Source: Nocardia australiensis
GTDB taxonomy: Bacteria > Actinomycetota > Actinomycetes > Mycobacteriales > Mycobacteriaceae
Direction of reading: 5' to 3'
NCBI RefSeq assembly: GCF_020733705.1
Contig: NZ_JAJFZM010000001.1
Span: 496,001 to 560,000 of the forward strand
DNA: 64,000 nucleotides
The notes below the pieces were generated by a model that was not told the origin of the DNA, ran no database searches, and worked only from the letters and a program-made list of their open reading frames with translations. This document shows, piece after piece, positions 1 through 9,653 of this stretch. A program made the translations under genes and the position numbers. Position 1 is the first letter of the stretch; the number at the start of each line of letters is the position of its first letter.

Positions 1-873
1 GAGCTGTACCTCACCGATGTGCTGCGGCTGGCTCGCGAGGCAGGGCATCCGGTGCACGGCGCCCGGCTGGTCGACGCGGCCAAGGTCACCGGCGTCAATG
101 ATCGAGTACAGCTCTCGGATGCGGCGCGCACGCTCAACCGCTACATCCTCGAGCGGCATATGCGGGCCGGCGTAACCGTCATCGATCCCGCGACGACCTG
201 GGTCGATGCCAGTGTCACCATTGCCAGGGACGCGGTGATCCGGCCGGGCGTACAGCTACTCGGTGATACCGCCATCGGCGAGGACGCGGAGGTCGGCCCG
301 GACACCACGCTCACCGATGTCGTGGTCGGTGACGGCGCCCGCGTCGTCCGCAGCCACGGTGATCAGGCCGTGATCGGTCCCGACGCGAATATCGGTCCGT
401 TCAGTTACCTGCGACCGGGCACCGTTATCGGCGATTCGGGCAAGCTCGGAGCATTCGTCGAAACAAAGAACGCCACGATCGGCGCACATTCGAAGGTCCC
501 GCATCTCACCTATGTCGGCGATGCCACCATCGGCGATCACAGCAACATCGGCGCGTCGAGTGTCTTCGTGAATTACGACGGGGTGAAGAAGCATCACACG
601 ACGGTCGGCTCGCATGTGCGCACCGGCAGCGACACCATGTTCGTCGCGCCGATAACCGTGGGTGACGGCGCGTATACGGCGGCGGGTACTGTTCTGCGCA
701 GAAGCGTTCCACCGGGGGCACTCGCGGTGTCCGGTGGCCCACAGCGCAATATCGAAAACTGGGTCCAGCGGTACCGCCCCGGAACTGCTGCGGCGCACGC
801 GGCGGCGGAAGCCATCGCGGCCAACGAGATGTCGAGTCAGGCAATCGAGCAAAAGGACGGCAAACAGCAGTGA
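1..873 (+). CDS. glmU: GlmU, bifunctional UDP-GlcNAc pyrophosphorylase / GlcN-1-P acetyltransferase (5' end cut by window)
   Basis: The window opens inside this gene; 290 residues are visible before the TGA. They cover the end of the uridylyltransferase domain and the whole acetyltransferase domain. The left-handed beta-helix is seen as repeated hexapeptide rungs (for example [18 protein letters not shown]), and the acetyl-CoA and active-site region holds [20 protein letters not shown] and [10 protein letters not shown]. The enzyme makes UDP-GlcNAc in the cytoplasm for peptidoglycan and, in this group, for arabinogalactan linker and mycothiol. The tail after the helix is short and polar. The stop overlaps the prs start (GTGA), so the two genes are co-translated, as in mycobacterial glmU-prsA. 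Confidence 0.95.
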   Translation, partial: ELYLTDVLRLAREAGHPVHGARLVDAAKVTGVNDRVQLSDAARTLNRYILERHMRAGVTVIDPATTWVDASVTIARDAVIRPGVQLLGDTAIGEDAEVGPDTTLTDVVVGDGARVVRSHGDQAVIGPDANIGPFSYLRPGTVIGDSGKLGAFVETKNATIGAHSKVPHLTYVGDATIGDHSNIGASSVFVNYDGVKKHHTTVGSHVRTGSDTMFVAPITVGDGAYTAAGTVLRRSVPPGALAVSGGPQRNIENWVQRYRPGTAAAHAAAEAIAANEMSSQAIEQKDGKQQ

Positions 874-1850
874 CCGCGTCATGGACCGACAATCAGAAGA
901 ACCTGATGCTCTTCTCGGGGCGCGCTCATCCTGAGCTTGCCGAGCAAGTCGCCAAAGAGCTCGACGTTCACGTCACCCCGCAGACCGCGCGCGACTTCGC
1001 CAACGGCGAGATCTTCGTTCGGTTCGAAGAATCAGTCCGTGGATCCGATGCTTTTGTCCTGCAAAGCTTTCCAGCACCGTTGAACCAGTGGCTCATGGAA
1101 CAGCTCATCATGATCGACGCGCTCAAGCGCGGCTCGGCCAAGCGGATCACCGCGGTGCTGCCGTTCTACCCGTACGCGCGCCAGGACAAGAAGCATCGCG
1201 GCCGTGAGCCCATCTCCGCTCGCCTCGTCGCCGACCTGCTGAAGACCGCGGGCGCCGATCGCATCATCACCGTCGACCTGCACACCGATCAGATCCAGGG
1301 CTTCTTCGACGGGCCGGTCGATCACATGCACGCCCAGTTGCAGCTCGCCGAGTACGTGCGCAACAACTACACCCTCGACCACATCACTGTGGTCTCCCCC
1401 GACTCCGGTCGCGTGCGCGTCGCGGAGAAGTGGGCGGATTCCTTCGGCGGTTCACCGCTGGCGTTCATCCACAAGACCCGCGACCCGCTGGTACCGAACC
1501 AGATCAAGGCCAACCGCGTGGTCGGCGATGTCGAGGGCCGCACCTGCATCCTGATCGACGACATGATCGACACCGGCGGCACCATCGCGGGCGCGGTCAA
1601 GGTGCTGAAAGAAGCGGGCGCCGGTGACGTTGTCATCGCCGCCACCCACGGTGTTCTCAGCGCCCCCGCCGCCGAGCGCCTAGCCGCTTGCGGCGCCAAG
1701 GAAGTGGTGGTCACCAACACGCTGCCGATCAGCGAGGACAAGAAGTTCCCGCAGCTGACGGTGCTGTCCATTGCTCCGCTGCTGGCCCGCACCATCCGCG
1801 AGGTCTTCGAAAACGGTTCGGTCACAGGCCTTTTCAACGGCAACGCCTGA
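870..1850 (+). CDS. prs: Ribose-phosphate pyrophosphokinase (PRPP synthetase)
   Basis: A 326-residue class I PRPP synthetase, the usual length. It makes PRPP from ribose 5-phosphate and ATP for nucleotides, His, Trp, NAD and the decaprenyl-phosphoribose arabinan precursor. Visible signatures are [16 protein letters not shown] near the N-terminus, [15 protein letters not shown] in the ATP-binding flexible loop, [19 protein letters not shown], and the PRPP-binding loop [14 protein letters not shown]. The GTG start overlaps the glmU stop by 4 nt, so both are translated from one message. A strong hairpin follows directly, so the operon appears to end here. Confidence 0.97.
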   Translation: MTASWTDNQKNLMLFSGRAHPELAEQVAKELDVHVTPQTARDFANGEIFVRFEESVRGSDAFVLQSFPAPLNQWLMEQLIMIDALKRGSAKRITAVLPFYPYARQDKKHRGREPISARLVADLLKTAGADRIITVDLHTDQIQGFFDGPVDHMHAQLQLAEYVRNNYTLDHITVVSPDSGRVRVAEKWADSFGGSPLAFIHKTRDPLVPNQIKANRVVGDVEGRTCILIDDMIDTGGTIAGAVKVLKEAGAGDVVIAATHGVLSAPAAERLAACGAKEVVVTNTLPISEDKKFPQLTVLSIAPLLARTIREVFENGSVTGLFNGNA

Positions 1851-1862
1851 CAGACCACTCGA

Positions 1863-1894
1863 CGGCGGCCCGGACGCATACGTCCGGGCCGCCG
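1863..1894 (+). terminator. Hairpin terminator of glmU-prs
   Basis: A perfect 14-bp stem (1863-1876 with 1881-1894) with a 4-nt CATA loop lies 13 nt after the prs stop. Only a weak T tract follows (TTGTCGTTG), as is common in high-GC actinobacteria. Confidence 0.8.
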
Positions 1895-2078
1895 TTGTCG
1901 TTGCTGGTGCCGATAACCATAGAAACGGGACATGGGGGACACCACCATGCGATCATCGGGCTGGTTGTGGTTTGGGTATTTCTGAACGCGGCGACGTCCA
2001 TGTGACCCGAGCAGGTCGTTTGAGAGGGAACTGTATCGAGTCTCGTTTGCAGGCGGGATGCTCGGGGATACTGGACAT

Positions 2079-2339
2079 ATGAACCGTGACCCACTTTATG
2101 AAGACCTCGGGGATGACAAGCAGGCCGATGAGGTCGGCGAATATGAGCGATACATCGAGGACCCGCCTGATGACCTGCGTATTCGTAATCACGAAAATGA
2201 TGATGATGGCAGGCTCGGCATCGACGAGGAACTCGAGGAAGAGTGGACTCCCCGTAGTCAGGCCATCGAGGACGCCGAGGCAGACAAGCGCCCCGCTGAG
2301 GTGGCGGCGGTCGAGATTGTCGACGATTCCGACCTCTAG
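2079..2339 (+). CDS. Small, very acidic hypothetical protein
   Basis: An 86-residue frame beginning MNRDPLYEDLGDDKQADEV and ending VDDSDL, dominated by Asp and Glu. It has no Cys pairs, membrane segment or recognisable domain. An in-frame ATG also exists at 2058. No clear Shine-Dalgarno precedes either start, and third-position GC is lower than in neighbouring genes, so the coding call is tentative. It lies alone between the prs terminator and the DUF4190 gene. Without it, the stretch 1895-2470 has no supported gene. Confidence 0.35.
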   Translation: MNRDPLYEDLGDDKQADEVGEYERYIEDPPDDLRIRNHENDDDGRLGIDEELEEEWTPRSQAIEDAEADKRPAEVAAVEIVDDSDL

Positions 2340-2470
2340 ACCCGCACAGATCGAGCAGGCTCGATAGGAAGGCCCGACGCGTCCGCACGCGACGATGACG
2401 CAACCGCGATAGGGCGGACTCCCACCGCGGTACCCCGTAAACGGCGACCGGATAACACGAGGAGGGCACG

Positions 2471-3133
2471 ATGACGACCCCGCAAGATCCCGCAGGCAGC
2501 GAGCCGAAACAGCCGGAAGACGAGCCGGCCACGCCGCCTCCGAGCCGGCCATCGGACCCCGACAACCCGCCGCAGTCTCCGGACGACTCGCCGTCCTTCA
2601 CGAAAGCGCCTGAGCCGCAGCCCCCTTCGGGTACGGAGTGGGCGACGCCAGCCTCCGGTGAACAATGGCAGACTCCACCACCGGCCGACCAGCAGTGGCA
2701 GACTCCACCACCGCCTGGCCCGGGGCAGACGCCGCCGCCGACCGGCCAGCAGCCGCAGTACCCCGCGGGCGGCGAATACTATCCGCAGGCCGGACCCGGA
2801 CCACAGGAATCGCCGTACGGCGGCGGCCCCGCCTACCCCCAGCAGCCATATCAGGGCTACGAGGCGGCTCCCGGATATCCGCCTGCGGGATACAACGCAC
2901 CGCCGCCGCGATCAGGTCCCCAGGTGTACTCGATTATCGGCTTCGTGTGTGCGGCGATCGCGCTGCTGTTCTGCCCCATCCTGTTCGGTCCCGCCGGAAT
3001 CGTCCTCGGCCTCGTCGGCCGCAGCAAGGGCGAACCCCTCGGCAAATGGGCCGCCATCGCCGCCGGAATCTGCCTGGTCATCGGCGTTATCGTGAGCTAT
3101 GTCGTGCTGAGCGGGGACGTAGTTCGCGACTAG
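2471..3133 (+). CDS. Proline-rich DUF4190-type membrane protein
   Basis: A 220-residue protein. The first ~150 residues are low-complexity Pro/Gln/Gly with repeated WQTPPPADQQ-like and YPQQPYQGY-like blocks, predicted disordered. The C-terminal ~70 residues hold two hydrophobic helices (about 155-180 and 195-213) joined by GRSKGEPLGKWA, the usual layout of actinobacterial DUF4190 proteins. A strong ribosome binding site (GAGGAGG) sits just before the ATG. The function is unknown; a membrane-anchored cytoplasmic tail is the simplest topology. It stands alone between prs and the DUF2461 gene. Confidence 0.8.
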   Translation: MTTPQDPAGSEPKQPEDEPATPPPSRPSDPDNPPQSPDDSPSFTKAPEPQPPSGTEWATPASGEQWQTPPPADQQWQTPPPPGPGQTPPPTGQQPQYPAGGEYYPQAGPGPQESPYGGGPAYPQQPYQGYEAAPGYPPAGYNAPPPRSGPQVYSIIGFVCAAIALLFCPILFGPAGIVLGLVGRSKGEPLGKWAAIAAGICLVIGVIVSYVVLSGDVVRD

Positions 3134-3212
3134 AGCTGAGTCGACCCCACCGCGGCCGTCTCGTGGCGACACCGACTCCGGCGACACCGCCGGGCAGCCG
3201 GGTCGTAGCGTT

Positions 3213-3851
3213 ATGAGCATGAGCCGATTCGGTGGGTTCCCGCTTGCGGGGCTGGATTTCTACGAGGACCTCGAGGCCGATAACTCGAAAACCTTCTGGA
3301 CCGCGCACAAGAGTGTCTACGACGAGGCAATCAAGACACCGATGGTCGCGCTGACCACGGAGTTGGAGCCGCACTTCGGTCCAGCGAAGATCTTCCGGCC
3401 CTATCGTGATGTGCGCTTTTCGAAGGACAAGACGCCGTACAAGACCGCCCAGGGCGCTGTCGTGCGTGTCGCGCCTGGCTGCGGCTGGTATGTGCAGATC
3501 GGTGCGGCCGGTCTGTACATCGGCGGCGGGTTCTACGCGGGCACCCCCACGCAGCTCGCGCAGCTGCGCGCCACCATCGATGACGAGGTGCGTGGCACGG
3601 AACTCGAGGTGATCCTCGCGAAACTCACCACCGTCGGGCTGACGGTCGGCGGGGACAAACTGAAGACCAAGCCGAAAGGCTACGAGGCCGACCATCCGCG
3701 CATCGACCTGCTCCGGCACAAGTCGATCACCTGCGGCAAGGAGTTCGGTGCACCCGCCTGGTTGGACACGCCCCGCGCGAGCAAAGAGGTCCACAAGGCA
3801 TGGGAGAACATGCGTCCGCTCGTCGAATGGCTTGCGGCCGTGGTGAGTTGA
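3213..3851 (+). CDS. DUF2461 (TIGR02453) family protein
   Basis: A 212-residue cytoplasmic protein. Family hallmarks are the opening FGGFPLAGLDFYEDLEADN, the conserved FWTAHKSVYDE, RPYRDVRFSKDKTPYKT, and a late KGYEADHPRIDLLRHKS block. The biochemical function of the family is not established. A second in-frame ATG at 3219 could be the start; the two differ by only two residues. The gene ends 3 nt before the stop of rnz on the other strand, so the pair is convergent with no room for a separate terminator. Confidence 0.85.
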   Translation: MSMSRFGGFPLAGLDFYEDLEADNSKTFWTAHKSVYDEAIKTPMVALTTELEPHFGPAKIFRPYRDVRFSKDKTPYKTAQGAVVRVAPGCGWYVQIGAAGLYIGGGFYAGTPTQLAQLRATIDDEVRGTELEVILAKLTTVGLTVGGDKLKTKPKGYEADHPRIDLLRHKSITCGKEFGAPAWLDTPRASKEVHKAWENMRPLVEWLAAVVS

Positions 3852-3854
3852 CGG

Positions 3855-4772
3855 CTATCGCCGGCGCGGCAACGGAATTCTCGCGAGGTCCTCGGCAATC
3901 ACGATGGGGCCGGTGAAGTGCCGTGCGGCTTCGGCGTGATGTTCGTCGAGGGTGCGGTAGCGCTGCGAAAAGTGGGTCAGCACCAGGGTACGGGCGCCCG
4001 CCTCGGCGGCCACCCTGGCCGCCTGCCCTGCCGTGAGATGACCGTATTTCTCGGCGAGATGCGCGTCCGTGTCCAAGAACGTCGCCTCGATGACAAGCAT
4101 GTCCACGCCCGCGGCCAATTCATGGATGCCCGCGCAGAGCCGAGTGTCCATCACAAAGGCGAAACTCTGTCCCGGCCGTGGCACGCTGACTTCGGCCGAA
4201 GTGACTGTGCGCCCGCCCCATTCGATCGATCCCCGCCGCTGTAGTTCGCCGACGGCCGGGCCGTCGAGACCGAGTGCGCGCAGCCGCTCCGGCACCATCC
4301 GCAACCCATCGGGTTCGGTGAGCCGATAGCCGAATGCCTCGACCGGGTGGGACAGTTCAATCGCGGTCAACTCGAATGAGGCACCGGGCGAATCCAGTGG
4401 GCCGGACGCCGCGATCGGATGCGGCCGCAGTTCTACGGTTCGATGAAAGGCTGTCGCATTGCTCAGCCGATCGAAATAGTGCGCACCGGAGGCCGGGTAA
4501 TACACATCGACCGGATGCGCGACCCGGTCCAGATTGATCCGCTGGATCACTCCTGGCAGGCCGAGGCAATGATCGCCGTGGAAGTGGGTGACCGCGATGC
4601 GCGTGATACCGGTGACCGACACCCCCGCGTGCGACATCTGCCGCTGGGTGCCCTCGCCGGGGTCGAACAGTAGCCCCTCCTCGCCCCAGCGCAGCAGGTA
4701 ACCATTGTGGTTGCGCTGTTTGGTCGGAACCTGGCTGGCGGTGCCGAGGACGACGAGTTCGCGTGGCGACAC
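3855..4772 (-). CDS. rnz: Ribonuclease Z
   Basis: A 305-residue metallo-beta-lactamase-fold nuclease that trims tRNA 3' trailers. The zinc motif is [12 protein letters not shown] (H63, H65, D67, H68), preceded by [11 protein letters not shown], which is typical of RNase Z. Later metal ligands lie in FVMDTRLC and LTHFSQRY. Length matches the short bacterial form. It starts 6 nt after the stop of the EgtE-like gene on the same strand, so the two are probably co-transcribed, leaving tRNA maturation downstream of a thiol-biosynthesis enzyme. Confidence 0.93.
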   Translation of the reverse strand: MSPRELVVLGTASQVPTKQRNHNGYLLRWGEEGLLFDPGEGTQRQMSHAGVSVTGITRIAVTHFHGDHCLGLPGVIQRINLDRVAHPVDVYYPASGAHYFDRLSNATAFHRTVELRPHPIAASGPLDSPGASFELTAIELSHPVEAFGYRLTEPDGLRMVPERLRALGLDGPAVGELQRRGSIEWGGRTVTSAEVSVPRPGQSFAFVMDTRLCAGIHELAAGVDMLVIEATFLDTDAHLAEKYGHLTAGQAARVAAEAGARTLVLTHFSQRYRTLDEHHAEAARHFTGPIVIAEDLARIPLPRRR

Positions 4773-4778
4773 CGGGGC

Positions 4779-5951
4779 TCAGAGCGCGGCGACGGCGGCT
4801 ACGAAACGATCCAGTTCCTCGAAGCCGACGAAGCAGTGCGGCGAGGCGCGCACCACCGACCCGAGGCCGCGCGCTGACATATCCAGCAGCGTCGAACTGG
4901 CGTGGCTGACTGTCACCGTAATGTCCTGTGCCGCGAGGTGGTCGCGGACCTCGACGGATTCGACACCGTCGACGGTGAACGAGACAATGCCGTTGTGCCT
5001 GATCCCGGTGTCGCGGACCGTGACGCCATCGATTTCCGGAAGTGATTTGCGCAGGTGTTCGGCGCGGGCCGCGACCGCCTCGTAGACATCATCGGGTCCG
5101 AGTTCCAGCAGGTAGCGCACGGCGGCGCCAAGGCCGAGTCGGGCGGCGACATCGCATTCCCAGAATTCGAAACGGCTCGCGTCGGGGGCGAGGGTGTATT
5201 CGGTGGGCGCGGACCACTCGGCGCTGTGCAGGTCGAGGCGTTCGGGCACCATCGAGGCGGCCAATTCCGGTCGCAGGTAAAGAAATCCGGTGCCGCGCGG
5301 GCCACGCAACCACTTGCGACCCGTGACCGACAGCGCGTCGACGCCGAGTTCCACCACATCGAGCGCGAGCTGTCCGGCGGACTGACAGGCATCGAGCAAC
5401 ACCAGCGCACCGACCGAATGCGCGATCCTGGTCGCCTCGGCCGCCGGGTTGACCAATCCACCATTGGTGGGGACGTGCAACACCGACACCAGTTTGACGC
5501 GCTCGTCCACCATGGCGGCGAGCGCTTCGAGATCGATCTGGCCGCTGCCGTCGCTGGGAATCTGCTCCACGGTGGCGCCGGTCGCCGCGGCGCGCCGCAG
5601 CGCGGCGATCGCGTTGCTCGCGTATTCGGCACCCGAAATGAGGATGCGGTCACCCGGCCCGAGCGGGACCGAGAAGAAGAAATCTGCCCAGGAGCGCGTC
5701 GCACTGTCGCTGAGCGCGATGCTGCTCGGGGCGGCATTGATGAGCGCGCCGATCGCCGTTTTTACCGCCGCCAGATCGTCCAGGCGTTCGCTAGCGGCAC
5801 GGTAGCCACCGATCTCCGCCTCGCGCCGGAGGTGGCCGATCACCGTGTCGGTGACGATTCGCGGCGGGAGGGAGGAACCCGCACTGTCCAGGAAAACCAG
5901 TCCTGAACCGCAGCCTGGCGTGTCATCCCTTACGCGCTTGTCGTCCAGCAT
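4779..5951 (-). CDS. Class V aminotransferase-fold PLP enzyme, probable EgtE (ergothioneine C-S lyase)
   Basis: A 390-residue cysteine-desulfurase/isopenicillin-epimerase-like PLP enzyme. LDSAGSSLPP opens the fold; VLLDACQSAGQL carries the PLP-ring Asp, and the Schiff-base lysine lies in SVTGRKWLRGPRGTGFLY. It is divergent from egtA with 171 bp between starts. EgtE cleaves hercynylcysteine sulfoxide to ergothioneine. The assignment rests on context plus fold, because this superfamily is broad and sequence alone would allow a desulfurase-like or selenocysteine-lyase-like role. In mycobacteria egtE follows egtD in one operon; here it leads a separate leftward unit with rnz. Confidence 0.65.
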   Translation of the reverse strand: MLDDKRVRDDTPGCGSGLVFLDSAGSSLPPRIVTDTVIGHLRREAEIGGYRAASERLDDLAAVKTAIGALINAAPSSIALSDSATRSWADFFFSVPLGPGDRILISGAEYASNAIAALRRAAATGATVEQIPSDGSGQIDLEALAAMVDERVKLVSVLHVPTNGGLVNPAAEATRIAHSVGALVLLDACQSAGQLALDVVELGVDALSVTGRKWLRGPRGTGFLYLRPELAASMVPERLDLHSAEWSAPTEYTLAPDASRFEFWECDVAARLGLGAAVRYLLELGPDDVYEAVAARAEHLRKSLPEIDGVTVRDTGIRHNGIVSFTVDGVESVEVRDHLAAQDITVTVSHASSTLLDMSARGLGSVVRASPHCFVGFEELDRFVAAVAAL

Positions 5952-6122
5952 GCCGACGACCCTATCCGGTCAGGAGTTCAACTTCTTGTCGTTTCCTTGT
6001 CGGCACATCTCGCTACCCTGGTGGAGTCGGCATACGCGGAATACGACCCGCGACCGCGGCGATACACCAACCACGGCGATGGCGAAATCGTGGCGGCACG
6101 GATTCATACGGTGGAGGTTGGC

Positions 6123-7445
6123 ATGGCGGTCACACTCGAGCATTCGGAGTCGCCCAATGTCCTCGAACCCGGGGATTTGTCCTCGCGCGCGGCAGCGGAG
6201 GCTTACGTCGGCGGCGTCTGTTTCAAGTTGGGACCACCGACGCTGATCGGCGCCGAACTCGAGTGGCTCACCGTGCAGGGTGAGTGTTCGCCGCCAGACC
6301 GATCCGCCGCCCGCCGCCCGTCTCCAGCTGCACTCGCAGACGCACTCGGACCCTACGCACCACGGTCCATCGCTCCCGATTCACCGGCACTCTCGTTGCC
6401 CGGGGGCAGCCGGGTCACCCTCGAACCCGGTGGTCAGATCGAATTGTCCAGCGCCCCGTTCGCCGTTACCACGCAGCTGAGCGAGAGATTGCGCACCGAC
6501 ACCCGAATCTTGCGGGATCTTCTGGAATCCCGGTCCATCCGAATGGTTTCCGCCGCCGCGGATGCGGACCGCCGCCCCAAACGGGTGTTGCGGTTGCCGC
6601 GCTACCGGGCCATGGAACTCGCCTTCGGCGGTATCGGCCCCTTCGGCAAACTGATGATGTGCAATACCGCCGCGACGCAGGTCAGCGTCGACGCTGGGGT
6701 CGATCGCGCCGACGTCACCGCACGCTGGACCGCGCTCTACATCATGGGTCCGCCATTACTCGCCGCCTTCGCCTGCTCGCCCGCCCTGCGGGGCGCACCG
6801 GTTGGCACGTGGGCCTCACAGCGGATGCGGACCTGGCTGCGTCTGGATCACACCCGTACCCGCCCGCCCGTCGAGGCATGGCCGGATCCGATAGCCGACT
6901 ACGCCCGGTGGGCGTTGGACGTTCCGCTGTTGTGCGTGCGCAGACCCGATGAGGCGAACCAGCTCGATCGCGGCTGGTCAGCCCCTCCGGGTGCGTCGTT
7001 CGCCGACTGGTTGTCCGGAGCGTTGGACGACGAGGTGGGCCACCGCCCCGATGTCGGCGATCTGAACTACCACCTGACCACCTTGTTTCCGCCGGTTCGC
7101 GCGTCCGGGCACCTGGAGGTCCGCTACCTCGACGCCCAGCCAGGCGATGACTGGACGGTGCCGATCCATGTGATCGACGCGCTCATGTCGGCACCGGACG
7201 TGGTGGACGAGGCAACCATGCTGGCCGAGCCGCTCACCGGGCAGTGGCTGCACGCGGCCCGCTGTGGCCTCGCCGATCCGCAGATCCGTTCGGTGGCAGT
7301 CGAATTGCTGACCCTGGCCGCCGCGCACGCGACAACCGCCTCGGGCGCGCGCGAGATCGAATCCGCTGCCGAGCGATGCCACACCGGTCGAACCCCGACC
7401 GACGAACTCGTCTCGATCACGAACTCGAATGGAGCGGTCTCGTGA
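6123..7445 (+). CDS. egtA: EgtA, glutamate-cysteine ligase
   Basis: A 440-residue gamma-glutamylcysteine synthetase of the actinobacterial type. It makes the gamma-Glu-Cys sulfur donor for EgtB. Seen are LIGAELEWLTVQGE near the N-terminus, PGGQIELSSAPF, and the core GIGPFGKLMMCNTAATQVSVD. The ATG at 6123 is chosen because GGAGG lies 6 nt upstream; a longer reading from 5997 has no ribosome binding site. The stop overlaps the egtB start (GTGA). It is the first gene of the four-gene ergothioneine operon. Confidence 0.93.
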   Translation: MAVTLEHSESPNVLEPGDLSSRAAAEAYVGGVCFKLGPPTLIGAELEWLTVQGECSPPDRSAARRPSPAALADALGPYAPRSIAPDSPALSLPGGSRVTLEPGGQIELSSAPFAVTTQLSERLRTDTRILRDLLESRSIRMVSAAADADRRPKRVLRLPRYRAMELAFGGIGPFGKLMMCNTAATQVSVDAGVDRADVTARWTALYIMGPPLLAAFACSPALRGAPVGTWASQRMRTWLRLDHTRTRPPVEAWPDPIADYARWALDVPLLCVRRPDEANQLDRGWSAPPGASFADWLSGALDDEVGHRPDVGDLNYHLTTLFPPVRASGHLEVRYLDAQPGDDWTVPIHVIDALMSAPDVVDEATMLAEPLTGQWLHAARCGLADPQIRSVAVELLTLAAAHATTASGAREIESAAERCHTGRTPTDELVSITNSNGAVS

Positions 7446-8782
7446 CCACCAAGCACTCCGCCATCGACAACTCCGAGACCGAGCGGCTGCGCGATCGGAT
7501 CGCCGACGTGCTGACCAGGGCACGCGAACGCACCACGCTGCTCACCGGCAGCGTCGACGAACCCGATCTGATCGCCCAGCATTCCCCGCTGATGAGTCCG
7601 CTGGTGTGGGACCTCGCGCATATCGGCAATCAGGAGGAGTTGTGGCTGGTGCGTGATGTCGGGGGGCGTGACCCCGTGCGCGCCGATATCGACGAGCTCT
7701 ATGACGCGTTCAAACACGCGCGCGCCAACCGACCCGGGCTGCCGCTGCTGGATCCGGGCCAGGCTCGCGATTATGTCGGGACGGTGCGCGACAGGGTGTG
7801 GGATGTGCTCGACCGCAGCGCATTACGCGGCGATCGGCTCGTCGATGGCGGGTTCGCCTTCGGCATGATCGCCCAGCACGAGCAGCAGCACGACGAAACC
7901 ATGCTCGCGACCCACCAACTCCGGACCGGGCCGGCCGTCTTGTCCGCGCCCGCGCCGCCGACGGTGACCACCCCGGTCGGCGGGGAGGTGATCATTCCCA
8001 CGGGCGAATTCACCATGGGCACCTCGACCGAACCGTGGGCATTGGACAACGAACGCCCCGCGCATCGAGTTCAGGTGCCCGCCTTCGCGATCGACGCCGC
8101 CCCGATCACCAATGCCCAGTACCTGGAGTTCATCGCCGACGGCGGCTACGACCGGCCCGAGCTGTGGTCGCAACGAGGTTGGGCACATCGTGGGGAGGCC
8201 GGTCTCGTCGCGCCGCAGTTCTGGGAGCGTGATCCGGCCGGTCAGTGGTGGCGCCGAGTTTTCGGAGTGCCGACCCCGCTGCGTCCGCACCAGCCGGTGG
8301 TCCACGTCTGCTGGTTCGAAGCCGAGGCGTACGCGAACTGGGCGGACAAGCGGCTACCCACCGAGGCCGAATGGGAGAAGGCGGCGCGCTTCGATCCGGC
8401 CACCGCGACCTCGCGCCGCTATCCGTGGGGAAATACCGAACCCGATTCCGGCACAGCCAATCTCGGCCAGCATCACCTCGAGCCCGCCGATGTCGGTGCC
8501 TACCCGGCCGGCGCCTCGCCTGCGGGTGTGCACCAGTTGATCGGTGATGTGTGGGAGTGGACCGCCTCGGGTTTCGATCCCTACCCCGGCTTCCGTGCCT
8601 TCCCTTACGCGGAATACTCCGACGTGTTCTTCGGCGGCGACTACCGGGTGCTGCGCGGCGGCTCGTTCGGCACCGATCCGGTGGCCTGCCGCAGTACCTT
8701 CCGCAACTGGGACCACCCGATCCGGCGTCAGATCTTCTCCGGCTTCCGGCTCGCCCGCGATCTGGGCGCCGCCGATGTGTAG
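7442..8782 (+). CDS. egtB: EgtB, hercynylcysteine S-oxide synthase (iron-dependent sulfoxide synthase)
   Basis: A 446-residue enzyme that uses O2 to join hercynine and gamma-Glu-Cys. The DinB-like N-terminal half supplies the iron-binding His: H60 in WDLAHIG and H146/H150 in AQHEQQHDE, matching the known three-His facial triad. The C-terminal half is a formylglycine-generating-enzyme/sulfatase-modifying domain: FTMGTSTEPWALDNERPAH, TEAEWEKAARF, GDVWEWTAS, VLRGGSFGTD and RNWDHPIRRQIFSGFRLA. The start is the GTG overlapping the egtA stop by 4 nt; an open extension into egtA is not used. Confidence 0.95.
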   Translation: MTTKHSAIDNSETERLRDRIADVLTRARERTTLLTGSVDEPDLIAQHSPLMSPLVWDLAHIGNQEELWLVRDVGGRDPVRADIDELYDAFKHARANRPGLPLLDPGQARDYVGTVRDRVWDVLDRSALRGDRLVDGGFAFGMIAQHEQQHDETMLATHQLRTGPAVLSAPAPPTVTTPVGGEVIIPTGEFTMGTSTEPWALDNERPAHRVQVPAFAIDAAPITNAQYLEFIADGGYDRPELWSQRGWAHRGEAGLVAPQFWERDPAGQWWRRVFGVPTPLRPHQPVVHVCWFEAEAYANWADKRLPTEAEWEKAARFDPATATSRRYPWGNTEPDSGTANLGQHHLEPADVGAYPAGASPAGVHQLIGDVWEWTASGFDPYPGFRAFPYAEYSDVFFGGDYRVLRGGSFGTDPVACRSTFRNWDHPIRRQIFSGFRLARDLGAADV

Positions 8783-9653
8783 GCATCTCGGGTACCTCGG
8801 CCCACGGGTCCGCGTCGGCGACATGCTCACGCTCGGATCGCATTCGCTGCGAACCCAGGCGTGGGCACCACGCGATATGCGCCGCGGCGGCACCATCAAC
8901 GCGGACGGCTTCGGGGTCGCCTGGTGGCGCGGCGAACAGGACGACGAGGTGACCGTCAGCCGGTATCGCAATGCCGCGCCGATCTGGACCGATCCGGCCG
9001 TGGAAGAGGTACTACCGCAACTGGAATCGTGGGCGGTGCTTGCCGCAGTGCGATCCGCGACGGTCGGAATGCCGGTCGAGCGGACCGCATGCGCGCCGTT
9101 CACGCACGGCCGCTGGGCGTTCAGCCACAATGGCCTGGTACCGGATTGGCGACGCACCCTCGCGGAGGTCGCCACCGAGTTCGCCGGTGCCGCAGCCGAA
9201 CTCACCGATACCGCACCGGACTCCGAAATCGGGCTTTTCGATCCGACGCAATTGTTGGAGGCCGAGTCGAGCACCGACTCGGCGACGCTGTGGGTGATTC
9301 TGCGCCGACTACTCGCCACCGGTGTGCCGGATGGCGAATGGGCCGCGGCGCCCGCGGCGTTGAGTCTGCTGGTCTCGGCGGTCATCGCGCACGCGCCGCG
9401 GGCACGGCTGAACTTCCTACTCGGCGATGGCACCCAACTATGGGCAACCACCTGGAACCACTCGCTATCAGCACTGGTCACCGATGATTTCGCCATTCTC
9501 GCCTCCGAGCCCTTCGATGATGATCCGCGCTGGCAGCCGATCCCCGATCGGAGCCTGATCACCGCACGGCCCGGCACGCTGTCGGTCGAACCCCTACCGT
9601 TCGCACCCTCATCACCCGAGCACGACGTGATACCGAAAGGCGCCTCGCTATGA
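8775..9653 (+). CDS. egtC: EgtC, gamma-glutamyl-hercynylcysteine S-oxide hydrolase
   Basis: A 292-residue class II glutamine amidotransferase-like (Ntn) hydrolase that removes the gamma-glutamyl group. The ATG at 8775 is chosen because it gives MCRHLGYLGPR, placing the catalytic Cys at position 2. NADGFGVAWW and FSHNGLVPDW are the other family motifs. The start overlaps the egtB stop by 8 nt and the stop overlaps egtD by 4 nt, so the enzymes are translationally coupled. The open frame upstream of 8775 is antisense-free but lies inside egtB and would bury the nucleophile. Confidence 0.94.
   Translation: MCRHLGYLGPRVRVGDMLTLGSHSLRTQAWAPRDMRRGGTINADGFGVAWWRGEQDDEVTVSRYRNAAPIWTDPAVEEVLPQLESWAVLAAVRSATVGMPVERTACAPFTHGRWAFSHNGLVPDWRRTLAEVATEFAGAAAELTDTAPDSEIGLFDPTQLLEAESSTDSATLWVILRRLLATGVPDGEWAAAPAALSLLVSAVIAHAPRARLNFLLGDGTQLWATTWNHSLSALVTDDFAILASEPFDDDPRWQPIPDRSLITARPGTLSVEPLPFAPSSPEHDVIPKGASL

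Noticed and set aside
1953..2601. Leftward frames of about 200-255 residues opposite the small acidic gene and DUF4190 start
   Set aside because: No ribosome binding site, low-complexity Arg/Gly-rich shadow of the opposite strand, and no family features.
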